Source of the DNA: Phialocephala subalpina
Taxonomy: Eukaryota; Ascomycota; Leotiomycetes; Helotiales; Mollisiaceae
DNA length: 44,041 nucleotides
Reading direction: 5' to 3'
NCBI GenBank assembly: GCA_900073065.1
Contig: FJOG01000029.1
Coordinates: 726,754 to 770,794, forward strand
The notes beneath the pieces are model-generated. The model was not told the origin of the DNA, searched no databases, and saw only the letters and a list, made by a program, of their open reading frames with translations. The stretch's first letter is position 1. Each line of letters starts with the position of its first letter. The position numbers and the translations under genes are program-made. Below, in pieces: positions 1 to 11,500 of this stretch.

Positions 1-761
1 AAGTGGGGTAGATCTTTTTCAGAAATAGAGATTTGGAAGCATGGCGGTAAATCTTTGGAATAGTGTGCATGGATTAGTGCCCATTTGAATTATATTTCGG
101 CTCCTTTCTTGCAGTTGCATTTCCCGGACTTCTGATAAGTCTCGTCTCACGTGATCATGTGCTGTCAAAGAACTCAAATTGCTTGTTGGAGCAACTTGTT
201 AGTTCACCCACCCTCTGATAGAAAGCGAAGAACATTGCCAGGATGAGAATAAACATAACTTGCAGATGAAGTGAAGAATTAAGCGATTGAGCCTCTTTGT
301 TTCCCTCGTCCGGATCCGAATTCTCCTTCCGAGCGCTTCGGCGCCTGTTCGGGAGTTTCATCCATGCCGCGTCATTCCGGATCGACAGCTTCAAAACTTC
401 TCAAATCGTACGAAACTTTTGCATTCAACTCGTAGGATTGTTTTGTTTATATTTCTTATACTTGCGGCATATTCGTTAGTTGCTCTTTTCAGTGCAGCAA
501 GGACTGAGCTTTGGATGAAGCTCGGAGTTGGTGCAATCTTCAGGATTTTCTTGCAATTGTTTCAAGCTCAAGCTCAAGCGGACACGTCGAGGACCACCAA
601 GGCCATTCGAGCCCACGACTGCATAATCATCTCTAGACTGGGTCTTGGTCGCGTATACTTGCATATTGCGATTCTTCTCCGAGCATCACAGCGAACAAAT
701 TGCTTCTTTTTCGCCTGGCTGAACGACAGTCGCTTCTAGCCATCACGTGGAGTTGGGGAGG
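1..761. other. Intergenic / upstream region of the mannosyltransferase
   Basis: I see no convincing gene here. A 150-codon open frame (287-739, +) starts at TTG, has no recognisable domain and is probably leader or chance sequence. Directly before the ATG at 762 lies a CACGTG hexamer (744-749), and another TCACGTGA sits near 148; these are possible bHLH sites. The leftmost bases may belong to the flank of a gene outside the window. Confidence 0.5.
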
Positions 762-2237
762 ATGAGGACCACGCGCATTGGCACAGCCGCCATATTACTA
801 GTAATAATTCTGAGCCTTCTTACCTGGAAACGAAATGAGTTCACAAATTACTTGCCATCCGATTATTTGCCAGAGGAGGTGCCAGAGAAGGTACCAGAGG
901 CAAACAACTACTTCCACACCGACGAAACCCAACGGATACAACTAGCCAAGGTCATCCAAGAATTCGTCGACCGCCCAATCCAGACATGGGACGAAGCCGT
1001 CAAACTGAACTCCCAGACCTGTCCAACGGAAGGCATCAATTACGATAAAGGAGCAGTGGAAGAAAATGATCAGAAATGGAGAGCCATTCCCTCAACCCAG
1101 ATCTCCGACTGGCGGCACGCTATCGCAGCACACTTATATTCCAAACACCGAGAAGAGAAAGCAAGCCTAGATAAAAGGCATGAAGACTTAGCTGTTCCAA
1201 GTGATGGAATTGCAAAAGAGATCAAATCAGGAAGAGGAATTGTCATGGCAGCAGGAGATCGAGCAGCCGCCATCCGAGCCCGAACCAACACCCGTTTGCT
1301 GCGCTCCTACAACTGCACCCTCCCCATCGAAATCTTCCACTTCTCGTCCGAACTCTCAGAACCAGATAAGAGTCTCCTCGAGGATCTCTCTCAGCTCGAG
1401 TCCAACTCGAAAGTCACCATCCGTCTCGTCCAAGGAATCGAAAAAGGAAACGGCTGGAAAGCATTCCAAATCAAAGGCGCAGCAATCCAACAATCCTCCT
1501 TCGACGAAATCCTGTACCTAGATACAGATTCCTACCCTCTTCGAAACCCAGAAGATCTTTTCAAATCCAAACATTGGAAAGAAACTGGGCTTTTGCTTTG
1601 GCCCGATTACACAAAATCCCACGCTACGAACCCCCTCTGGCGTCTCCTAGGCCAACAATGTAGGGATGAATACGAAGGCGAAAGCGGCCAAATCTTCATC
1701 TCTCGTTCCAGGCATCAAGACGTACTTTGGCTAGTCGAATATTTCGCTGTCCATCACGAAGAATTCTACGGTTTCATGGGCGGAGACCGCGACTCCTTCC
1801 GTGCAGCAGCTCTTCTTCTGAACAAGCCCTGGGCAGGACCGGGACGGTTGAACGCAGCTGCAGGAGTGGTGTTTGAGGGAAATGTGAATGGAGGAGGACA
1901 TACGATGCTCCAAGCGGACATGGATGGGAAATGGATGTTTGTGCATGCAAATTTGATTAAACATTCACAGTTCACGCAGAGGCCATTGTGGAAGACGATA
2001 CATAGAGCTGCAAACGATAAGTTTGTGAATGGGAAGACGTATGGGAGTGTGGAGAAGCCGAATGATAGGTTAGGGTTGGGAGTCAGTTTGCATGTTGATC
2101 CTACGCCGAGGATGGTGACTATAATGAAAGCAATGGAGGGGTATGATGCGGGGGTGGTTGTGGTGGAGGAGTGGGATAAATATGAGGAGTTGAGGGGGTT
2201 TGAGGAGAAGTGGTTTGGATTTGGGGGTGTACATTAG
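762..2237 (+). CDS. Type II membrane alpha-mannosyltransferase (Mnn1/Mnn2, GT71-like)
   Basis: Single-exon protein of 491 aa. The open frame begins upstream at a GTG (747); the ATG at 762 gives an N-terminus with a short basic stretch and one hydrophobic anchor (about residues 6-20), as in Golgi glycosyltransferases. The catalytic part carries GIVMAAGD, then LPIEIFHF, then YLDTDSYPLRNPEDLF, where the DTD is the metal/sugar-nucleotide DxD motif, and later GESGQIFI and FMGGDRDSFR. This order is that of the putative mannosyltransferase family (PF11051) that adds alpha-1,2 or alpha-1,3 mannose to glycans in the Golgi lumen. The exact linkage cannot be told from sequence. No intron is needed and the frame is intact. 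It stands alone, convergent with the MATE gene, with only 62 bp between the two stop codons. Confidence 0.85.
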   Translation: MRTTRIGTAAILLVIILSLLTWKRNEFTNYLPSDYLPEEVPEKVPEANNYFHTDETQRIQLAKVIQEFVDRPIQTWDEAVKLNSQTCPTEGINYDKGAVEENDQKWRAIPSTQISDWRHAIAAHLYSKHREEKASLDKRHEDLAVPSDGIAKEIKSGRGIVMAAGDRAAAIRARTNTRLLRSYNCTLPIEIFHFSSELSEPDKSLLEDLSQLESNSKVTIRLVQGIEKGNGWKAFQIKGAAIQQSSFDEILYLDTDSYPLRNPEDLFKSKHWKETGLLLWPDYTKSHATNPLWRLLGQQCRDEYEGESGQIFISRSRHQDVLWLVEYFAVHHEEFYGFMGGDRDSFRAAALLLNKPWAGPGRLNAAAGVVFEGNVNGGGHTMLQADMDGKWMFVHANLIKHSQFTQRPLWKTIHRAANDKFVNGKTYGSVEKPNDRLGLGVSLHVDPTPRMVTIMKAMEGYDAGVVVVEEWDKYEELRGFEEKWFGFGGVH

Positions 2238-2299
2238 AGCAGTATAGGGTGTTGGTGTTTGTATTCTGGTTACATAGCTTTAGATGAAAGGATTGTCTT

Positions 2300-3801
2300 C
2301 TAAATGTCCCCGCATCTCTCAACAATCCTCCTCCCCTCCTTCTCCCAATCAATCCTACCAACAAACCCAACCTGCAACCCAAGCAACACAAAACTCCCCA
2401 TTATAATCCCACCCCACAATCCAACCAATCCCATCTCAAGCCTAAATCCCAGAAACCAAGCACTCGTAAGTCCGACCCCATAATAAGCAACGAAATTACA
2501 CATCCCAGAAATGTGATTCTTCCCCGCACCACGAAGAACATCTCCTGCACCACCATTGGCGAGATCCAGCACTTGAAATCCTGCCATCAAAGGAAGGACT
2601 TGGGCCGTGAGGGCTACTATTTCTTTGTTGGATGAGAATAGGTATCCGTAGATATTCTTGGAGGCCATGATAGCGATGAATTCGGTGGAACCGATGAGGA
2701 GGGCTAGTATGTGTGGCGTTCGAGAGGAGAGTTTTGCGTGCCTTGGGTTGTTGCAGCCAAGGAGGGAGGCGATTCGGTGGCTAGTTGTACGCCTAGGCCG
2801 AGGGAGATGGTCGTGAAGATTAAGTCGGATGTCATGAGGATCTGGGGTTGGATCGTCAGCGAGCGGTCGGCGGGATGTGGGCAAAGTGAGGTAGCAAGAC
2901 TGACACTCTGAGCTCCAATTGAGGGTTCATCGAAAGCTGCTGCCATCATGGCGAGAATCTCAAAGCTCCACCATTCCGTTGCTACTGTTAAGATACCCGT
3001 GACGGCAAGGATTGAAAATGGCATCAGATCCTTGAAAGTTTCTCCAGTGATGCTTCCAAGATTCGGCGTGAGGCTTGGGTGTGACCAGACGTATACAGTG
3101 AGGACAGAGACGTTGGAGAAGTTGTAGACGACGCATGCAACTGGTGCACCCCAAAGTCCTAGGCTCGCCGGAACAAGCAACGCATTGGCCAACACTCCAA
3201 TGACACTGGTGGTCGTCGTGATCCATCCAACAGCATTGGAATGCCTCTGAACCTGAAGGAACTTCTTCATGCATTCCGAGATCACTTGGAGCAATCCACC
3301 AGGAATCATAATATTCAGAAATCTGCCAGTTGCCCTCGCAAATTCCTCATCTTGTCCAAGAGCCACAAATAAATGCTCAGAAAACCACCAAATCGGAGCA
3401 ATGACCACAACAGACAAAAGCGAGAGAACGAGTATCCCTCTCCGCAGATACACTCCCAGAATTTGCGAGTTCTTGGTAGGCGTCTCGGGATCGAAAGATT
3501 GTCCACACAGGGTGTCAAGAGCAGTTGAGCCGCCAATAGCTACCATAGAGCCAGTGCATGTTGCAAACATGTAGCCGTATGAAGCAAGTCCTAATTCGAA
3601 GGTACCGAGCTTGCCTGCGATCATGATGCTGCATGCTTGAACGATGTTTTGCATTGCGAAGGAAAGAGATATAGGTGCTGTTGCTGCAATAAGGCTGAGC
3701 GATTCGTGGAGATAGGAGAACTTTGTGCTTTGGAGAGTTGTGGTTTCGGAGAGTAGAGTCTGCGAGGACGACTCGGAGAGAAGCTGGGTACGTTCGTCCA
3801 T
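2300..3801 (-). CDS. MATE-family multidrug/toxin efflux transporter, with a single-base frameshift
   Basis: Two exons, 3801-2905 and 2841-2300, split by a 63-nt intron (2904-2842, GTCAGT...CCCCAG). The upstream TTG frame is not used; ATG at 3801 starts MDERTQLLSE. About 479 aa with the hydrophobic pattern of a 12-helix MATE antiporter (MatE, PF01554), including SLSFAMQNIV and GLASYGYMFATCTGSMVAIGG near the N-terminus. After ISLGLGV the frame breaks near 2787. The conserved continuation TSHRIASLLGCNNPRHAKLS is read in another frame, so one base is missing compared with the family (exon 2 is 542 nt instead of a multiple of three). Without that base the protein would lose about its last third. 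It could be a recent pseudogene or a base-calling error. The intron length is a multiple of three, so retention keeps the frame open. Divergent from the regulator at 4313. Confidence 0.75.
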
Positions 3802-4312
3802 TGTGTTGAATGACAGAAATCTCGAAAAATTCAACGCAAAGAATGATTGAAGCTATGAGGTATGAGAGATACTTCGAAAGGGTGCAGATCAACATGAAGA
3901 ACAGACATTATATAGAAAAGGAAGATGATCAAGAAAGGATCACGTGCAAAGCATGCTCCAAACTCCAAGACTGAGAAGGCGAGATGGATAACATCCTTGC
4001 GAGGTAGTCTAGAGAGCAGGTATACACTATTATACCATTTTGAAAAGTATAGGCTGTGCAAAGCCATGATTGAGGTTGAGAATGATTCTGAATGAAGGAC
4101 GAGGGACAAGCTCGAGGAAAAGTTTTAAGGCTAAGCGCTTGGAAATGCACTAATACCGAAAAGGAATGAATAGGCTACGCCGAAGTTTGCCCGCTCGACA
4201 TCAAGTTATTCCTTTTCAGAAATTCTCTCTATCATATCCATCATGATATCTCACGAGAGGTACTCTGAGTCTTGCTCCCACCTGAAGCGATTTCGCAAGG
4301 TCGTAATCAGGA
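3802..4312. promoter_or_regulatory. Divergent promoter region between MATE gene and Zn2Cys6 regulator
   Basis: About 510 bp shared by two divergently oriented genes. On the minus strand a TATA-like CTATATAATG lies at about 3915-3906, roughly 105 bp before the MATE ATG. A CACGTG hexamer lies at about 3951. Small open frames here have no recognisable content. Regulation of the transporter by the neighbouring factor is an inference from the head-to-head arrangement. Confidence 0.45.
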
Positions 4313-6058
4313 ATGGCTCGGCGTTCTCGATCCGGCTGTCACGAATGCCGAAGAAGACACCGGAGGTGTGATGACAGAAACCTTTTTGTGGATATTGCCA
4401 ATCCGTCAATCACACATGCAGCTACGCAGTGAGACTGTCTTGGGGCGGTCGTCCTTTCAAGAAGTCGGTATTTGGGAAATGCCTTGATGGCCAGGTAGAT
4501 AAGATACCTTCAGACTCATCTACCCGGAACAGAGGGGCAAGTAAGTGACCATATTTCTTCCATAATTTGGGATTGTGTTAAATTATTATTTTTAGGCTCC
4601 TTTGTATATGGAAGTGCATCGCCACTTGGGGCCGCGAACAGGAAGCAGATTCACACCTCAAAAAGTCCCTCGTGTCACAATGATCACGTGGAGTCCGGCT
4701 CGGAGAGCATGTACAATAGGCACTCCTTGCCAGATGCTTCGAGTTCCTGCGACTATAGAGGATACCTTCAACATTATGGCGTAAATGGCACTGTTCAAAG
4801 TCCATCAACAAGTCCTTCCTGGATCCCGCCGGTATACATGGCCTTACTGGACCATTTTCTGGTGAAGATGACTCGCTCTCTTTCATGTCACGATGGAATC
4901 CAAAAGGATCTCTGTTCAATGATTCTTCCCATGGCTCTCGAAACCTCACATCTATTCGCGGCTGTATTGTTAGTCTCTGCAAATCATCGCGTCTCTCTCG
5001 GTCTCGAGCAGTCCTTAGTTCAAATTGAACACTTGCGTACAACAAGTTTGACACAGCTTCGAGAGTCTCTTGCTGTAGGCTCACTCGTTGCTCAGGAGGC
5101 GACCATGGTTACAACGCTCATGCTATGCCTTTCGGAGATGGTCTCAGGTGGGAATAACTTGGAGTTGTGGAGAGTGCATCTTCATGGTGCGAGAGCAATT
5201 TTGGGCAGTGACGGGAGCGCCAAAAAACGAGACGCAACTTGGGACCTTCTGAAACGATTTTACATGTCAATCGAGTGTATTGCGTCTTCCTGCGGCATGC
5301 TCACCAAGGATGTCTTCTTGATTTGCAACGAGCCTTCTGATGAACATTATATCGACGACCTTACTGGATTCTCGACTACGTTGCTTCCGATCTTCGAGGA
5401 AATAAACAATCTCACGAAAACTCCTGTGTCCACGGATAGGGTTTGTTTCACTTCCTTCACTCGGGAAACTTGCAAAATATTAGTCGACAAGGTGGAAGAC
5501 ATGCTCTCACATCACGAGTTAAAGTTTGCTCCGGGACTCGAGAACATGCTTTCTCCCCTCGAGCGATTTGACTTCTTCGTTCTCGATGAGGCATATCATC
5601 ACATGGCTCTGCTGCATCTGTATTTCAGAGCTTGTGGCATCTTCGAGCAAAGAATCCAAAGATCCGTCAGTGCAATTATAAGCTGCATCAACCAGATGAG
5701 CTTCATCGATGGTCCATGCCCTGGCGCCGCAGTCTTACCGCCGCTCTTCATAGCTGGTCGTCATGCTAGCAATACCGATGACCGTCAATCGATCATGTCA
5801 CTCTTGCACAAGTCGGAAATGTTCTTCGGTATGGGCAATGTTAAGTCGGCGAGAAATACTTTGAAGCAATTATGGACGTCTCGGGATTGTTTGGTGCAGG
5901 AGGAAGAGGATGGTGAAAATGCCTCAAAGAAATGGCAGAATATCATATGTAAACACCACATTTCCTTCCATGTGACCCATGAAGCCCATCTGATAATGTC
6001 CTACAGCTTCCAAAACGTGGGACTTGCTTCCTTACTAAGAACCCATACGCTATGCTAG
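4313..6058 (+). CDS. Zn2Cys6 transcription factor with fungal_trans_2 domain, with a single-base frameshift
   Basis: Exons 4313-4540 and 4596-6058, intron 4541-4595 (GTAAGT...TTTTAG), about 563 aa if the lesion is ignored. The first exon starts MARRSRSGCHECRRRHRRCD, the first half of a binuclear zinc cluster (C-x2-C-x6-C). The second half, PFCGYCQSVNHTC, followed by RLSWGGRPFKKSVFGKCL, is read in a different frame. One base is missing near 4378-4381, beside an A3CCT5 run. Exon 2 is a single long open frame with the helical regulatory domain of the fungal_trans_2 type (PF11951). The basic RLSWGGRPFKKS stretch after the cluster is typical of that group. As written, an ATG in exon 2 (4709) would give a protein without a DNA-binding domain. 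The adjacent divergent MATE gene is a natural candidate target, an inference. Confidence 0.78.
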
Positions 6059-6297
6059 AATATCCCAAGATTGTTTGGACTATTCCGAACTTGGAAAGTA
6101 TAGGCTACGATTTTACGGTTTGAATGACTGACCCTAAGCCTGTCGAGTCTTTACCCGGACGAGAAACTGTAGCCTATGAGCTGGCAGGTCGCTTCTTGAC
6201 ATTTCAAAGTCAGTACTTGCCCCACTTGTACGGGGATGCTCGGACGGTATGAGGACGTATGAATGATGGCTCGCAGGCAAGCCACTTTCCTTTCCCT

Positions 6298-6308
6298 CAT
6301 AAATATAC
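6298..6308 (+). promoter_or_regulatory. Possible TATA box of the ureohydrolase gene
   Basis: CATAAATATAC lies about 70 bp before the ATG at 6375, followed by a pyrimidine-rich CTCTCTATTCCTTAC stretch of the kind found near fungal transcription starts. The ATG itself has a good context (CACCATG). Confidence 0.4.
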
Positions 6309-6374
6309 TGACTCACCTCTCTCGCAGAAACAGTCATTTCTCTCTATTCCTTACACCCTTTCATAGCAGTCACC

Positions 6375-7772
6375 ATGCCGGCTCTCCTAAGTTGCACGTC
6401 TGTCGCCGCTGTACTATCTCTCGTCCAAGTCGTCGCCCCAAGTCCGCTCCAAATCTCTGCCCAACTGCCAATCATCCAAGCCCAAGCAGAGAAATACGAC
6501 CTCGAACCTTCCGCCGAGTATCCCTTCTCGGGGATCACTACTTTTTATCATCTCGGAAGTGCTCAATGTCTGACCAATCAAGGCAAGAGCGACGATATTC
6601 TCGTTGTAGGGCTTCCATTCGATACTGCGACTTCCTTTCGTACTGGCACTCGGTTTGGTCCAAATGCCATTCGACAAGGCTCTCGTGCTGTATCTCTCAC
6701 GTATAACACCCTCGCTCTTTAATCCAAGCTGTGAGGCTTTCGTGAATGATGCTGACTGCTCTTCATCAACAGAGGAGACTACAATTATCATCAAGCCCTC
6801 AATCCATTCACCCAAGGACTGTCCATAGTGGACTGTGGTGACTTCCCCATCAGCCCGTTTGACAACGGACTTGCCTTCGCCCAGATGGAAGAATGGTATA
6901 GCCGGCTCTTGGCAAAAGAAGTCAAGAATCCGCATCTAGGCATCGCATCCTCCAAAGTCAGTTTTCCTGTTAAACCCCCTCTTCTCGTACAGCCCCACTG
7001 ACCGACATGCATAGACAGGCAAAGCCCATCCAAAGATCATCGCCCTAGGTGGAGATCACAGCGTCTCTCTCCCTATTCTCCGCGCCCTCAACAAAGTCTA
7101 CGGTCCAGTCTCAGCCATCCACATTGACGCTCATATCGACACTTGGAACCCGAAAGTCTTCGCCCGCGCCAAAGGAGCTGCAAGCGAACAAGCACAATTC
7201 TCTGACGGCACGCCGTACTACTGGGTTGGAATGGAAGGCTTGCTCATTAACACATGTGTTTATGCTGGGATTCGCAGCTCTCTAGATTCGGCTGCTGATC
7301 TTGTGACGGATGCCAAGTCTGGCTTCACGATCATTCCTGCTTGGGAGATGTTGAAGAAAGATGGCGTTCAAGGTATCATTAACAAGATCCGAAGTGTTGT
7401 TGACTTCGATAAACCTGTTTATATTAGTCTCGATGTGGATAGTTTGGATCCCGCTTTTGCTCCGGGGACTGCGGGGCCGAGTGCAGGCGGATGGACACCG
7501 AGAGAGGTTATTGAGATTGTGGTGGGCGGTTTGAAGGGTATGAATATTGTTGGAGTTGATATTGTCGAGGTTCTGCCTGGTATGGATACTGCTGAAATTA
7601 CTGCGATTGCAGCTGCGGATTTCGCTTTTGAGGTATGTTGATTCAAGTGAGGGGTAGAAATTCGATTGAGAGTGCGTACTCCGTACTGACTCTTGAATAG
7701 TTGATTACTACCATTGTGACGGGAAGTCTGGAGGCATCCGCTATTGGAAAGGGAATGAAGGTGGACATGTAA
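6375..7772 (+). CDS. Ureohydrolase, agmatinase/guanidinobutyrase type, with signal peptide
   Basis: Four exons: 6375-6700, 6773-6956, 7015-7632, 7701-7772; introns end in ACAG, ATAG and ATAG with CTGAC branch points. 399 aa. The first 25 or so residues are hydrophobic and look like a signal peptide, so the enzyme may act outside the cell or in the vacuole. Manganese ligands of the arginase/agmatinase fold are all present: GGDHS (H about 186), DAHID (D208, H210, D212), SLDVDSLDP (D310, D312), and the glutamate in DIVEVLPGMD (E355). The family cleaves urea from a guanidino compound. Where agmatinases have N-H-G-T this protein has S-D-G-T (D234), so its substrate may differ or activity may be lost. 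The frame is intact. The third intron contains an in-frame stop if retained. Confidence 0.85.
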
Positions 7773-8536
7773 AGCATCTTTTTCCGCTCGTAAGCGCACC
7801 GATTTCGTGTCGGACATAACAGGGTGAGGAAGCTGGTTTCGCACTCGTTTTATGACATCATGTTGTTAGCTATTAATCATCTCCATGCCATGCAAGATCT
7901 CTTCCTCCATCGTTATTCTTCTCTGGAACATTGCAATAGTTCTTCGCCGAGGAAGAATTATCCCTTAGCCCCTTGAAATCCCAAAGCGAGAGACTTTCGA
8001 CAGATTGTGCTACGCTGAAAATGGAGAAACCTTCTCCAAGTAACCATAAGCTCTCACCATGAAACAGTTATGCGCTATCCCTTCCTGAAGGCACCCGGTA
8101 TAACTTCTTGTCTTTCTTGTAATATATGAAAGTCGGCTATCACGTGCGAGACGAGCTATTTTTGACTTTTGAGCTAAATGGTTTTAGAATTGTACTAGCT
8201 TTCAACCGACTGCAACCTCCAATTCCCTTCGTTGCTTCGTTCTCATTACAAACAACGCAAACACCGTGTCTTGAATATTCTGTCCTTCTCACACAATCGA
8301 ATAAAAAGTCACAATGCACGCGAGGCATCGACAGTGCTCAACGGTGCGCTCTGCACCGCCGTAGAGTCGTGCATGACTAGCCCCAGGCAGACTCGCTGGC
8401 TCTTCGACGAGGCTGAGGACGATGAGTGAAGAACTTCTCAATGAGAGCGTCGATTTCATGATCTTAGTCTTCTGAGACTTGCGTTTGAAGCACCCTTCTT
8501 GTTTTCTTCTGTCCTAATCGAAATTCTCGGCCCAAA
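7773..8536. other. Intergenic, leader of the NLR gene
   Basis: About 760 bp. Short overlapping frames on both strands (8126-8429) show no domain and lack conserved features. A TCACGTG lies near 8140. The ATG of the NLR at 8537 follows a pyrimidine-rich TTCTTGTTTTCTTCTGTCC stretch. Confidence 0.5.
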
Positions 8537-11500
8537 ATGACATCGACTATCTCGACGGACGCGACAGACCGATTCGAGGCGTCAATCAAGCTGCTGCAGC
8601 GCTCTCTCAGCCCAAATGACGCGACAGCATTCAAAACAACTACGAGTGAAGATGTTTGGAAAGCAGCTGAAGAGATTCAAGAAGTCCAGCGGCGGAGAAA
8701 GGGGCTTCGAAACATGAAACGTGTTGAGCCATTCTTGAAAGCACTTGAAGGCTATTCGAAGGTCATTGAAGTTATTTGCAATGGAACTCCCTATGTGCCT
8801 TGGGTCTGGGTAAGAACTGACATTGTACAAACAAGGTGCCAGCTAACTAGAACCAGGCTCCCATCAAACTCATGCTTCAGGTATATACAATCACGTGACT
8901 GGCCAAAGCTTTACTGATTGACAGCTTGCGGACGAACATACCAGCGCGTTTGATACATTGATCGATGCCTACAAGCAGATTGCCGAAGCCATGCCGCAGA
9001 TTGGGAAGCTGCATGCAACGTTCGGAAATGACGAGCGCTTCCAAATCGTCCTCAGTTTTGTCTACGAAGACATCCTTGAGTTTCATCGCCGAGCGTACAA
9101 GTTCTTTCGAAGACGCTCCTGGCACATCTTTTTCGATTCGTTGTGGAAGGGGTTCCAATTTCGTTTCACTGGTATCTTAAGGAAACTAGCTCAACATCAA
9201 GAGCTCCTGATGAAGGAAGTCGCTGTCATCAATGTGACAGAAGCGAGACAGTGGAGAGTAAAAACAGAAGAAGATATTGAGAAGAGAGAAAAGTTGACCA
9301 GGAAGGACTGGCTACACGACTCTATATCGTGGCTGAAAGTGACAGGAATTCGTGAGGACGAACTTACAAAGCTAGGCGAGAATCGGCACCCAGGAACCTG
9401 CGAATGGGTCTTCCGAAACCCTCTCTTCCAGACCTGGAAAGATGACGTGCATGGGGAGCCAGTGCTTTGGGTCAAAGGAATTCCTGGAGCCGGTTTCTTT
9501 CCCAACCCTTCACGGCTTCAAAACACGCTGACATAGCACAGGTAAAACAATATTGAGCACCTATGTCATAGAACAGATGCAAGAGCAAGGTGGGTTTACT
9601 ACGGCCTACCATATCTGTAACAGCTATACTGTTGGGAAAGATCTTCGAGGAGAGATATTACGAAGCTTCGCTGCTCAATTACTCCAGAGCAATCAAGACC
9701 TTGCGGTTCATGTATTTGAACACTACGCAAACAAAGGCCTCGAGCCAGCAATACCGAAACTCAAAAGGCTGCTCCCTGAACTGCTGATGACGATAAAGGA
9801 TGTCCGATTCATCATAGATGGACTTGACGAATATCCGGAGCTCGAGCAATCAAAGATCCTAGCTGAGTTGATTCAGCTCACGAAAGAGCCAAACAGCCAG
9901 TGCCGAGTCCTGTTCTCAAATAGAGAGGGGAAGCAAATTGACAGGGTATTAAATGTCAAGCCTACCATATCCTTACAAGATCAGCACGACGACGTGAACA
10001 AAGACATTGATGTTTTCGTCCAGTTTAGTTTGGAGAATCTTCGATCCTCCTTCGGAGACGTTCTCATTGGCCAGGTTCAACGCCATATTGTTGAGCGAGC
10101 AAAAGGTGAGCTGGATCATCCTGCGTATCTGTCTTATCTGATGAAATGGCAGGCATGTTTTTGTGGACTCGGCTTGTATTGGACAGCCTCGAGGACTGTG
10201 GCAGCCACGATGAGCTTCTTCATGCAATTCATACACTACCGGAAGGCCTTGACCAAGCGTAAGTTTTCGGGCATTCGGAGACGAAGAATTTTTCTAACAG
10301 AAATAGATATGAGCGAATTCTGCGCCGAGTTCTCAAGGACAAGAATCAAGCTACCTCCAAAAAGGCTATACGCATCTTGGAGTGGATTGCATGCTCATTC
10401 CGACTAATGAAAGTGCACGAAATTCAAGATGGCATCGTGCTCATCACCAAGGACCTTGAGCTTAATGAAAGATCGAAGTTGCTAGATGACAGCTTCTTAG
10501 ACCTGTGCAAGCCGTTGATCCAGCGTAGCTCCAAGAATACGGTTGACTTCGTGCACTTTTCTGCAAAAGAGTTTGTCCCAAAGCCTACATCAATCGATCT
10601 CCCTAACTCCAATACAGATATATTCTCCGTGGCGCAAGCGCCATCGACGAAGAGGGGCCTTTCCTCCACTACGCGAAAGCACAATATAGTCTGGCCTTCG
10701 CTTGCATGAGCTACATGCGATCAAGTATGAGATTCATTGACCCCCAAACCACAGAAAATGAACGGAGAATAAGAGTATTGCGGGGTTTTCATGGGCTTCA
10801 CCATTACGCCAACGAATTCTGGTTCCAACATTTCTTGCAGTATGCCAAAAGTCCAGATTATCCATTGGAAGATGACGAGCTGGATGTATTTATTGAGGAT
10901 CTCAGCGAATTCTGGAAGCATGAGCTAGGAGTGGGTGCGAAGCGTTTGAAGCTGGACGATACGACTTCGGCAGCAAGCATTGCCTATCAGCTTCAAGATT
11001 TGAGCGACATGCCGCAGGCTTTTAACATGGGTCTTGACATCCAAACATTTCGCAAATTTCTGTCACAGGAGAAATACAGTCATCTAACTCCCGATAGTTA
11101 GTAGAACTTGAATTTTGATGAGCAGTGCTAACATTGTGTCAGATCTCAGAAAGGAAGAACTTAACCACGATCCAACACACTTCAGCAAGATCAGTAAAGC
11201 ATATCAAGCAATTGTACGCTCACTCATTGACTGCACCACGGATACATTGCCAGAAGGCGCAAAATTGATTGAACTTGACAAATTCAAACAAATTTATACA
11301 GACTCCGCGTTCATCTGTCGGTACCGCGAATGCGAACGCTACTCTGACGGCTTTGGAACATCCGCAGAACGAGACGAGCACGAACAACTTCACACCAAAC
11401 CCCTGCGCTGTGCAGATCCAACCTGTCACTTCTGGAGTCGAGGTTTCACTAGCAAGACCGGATTGATTAAGCACAACAGGAAATATCATCCTTTGCCAGA

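Noticed and set aside
287..739. 150-codon open frame upstream of the mannosyltransferase
   Set aside because: It begins at TTG, has no domain or splice support, and ends just before the next gene; probably leader sequence.
3929..4150. Small minus-strand frames upstream of the MATE gene
   Set aside because: Short, overlapping, without conserved features; they lie in the divergent promoter.
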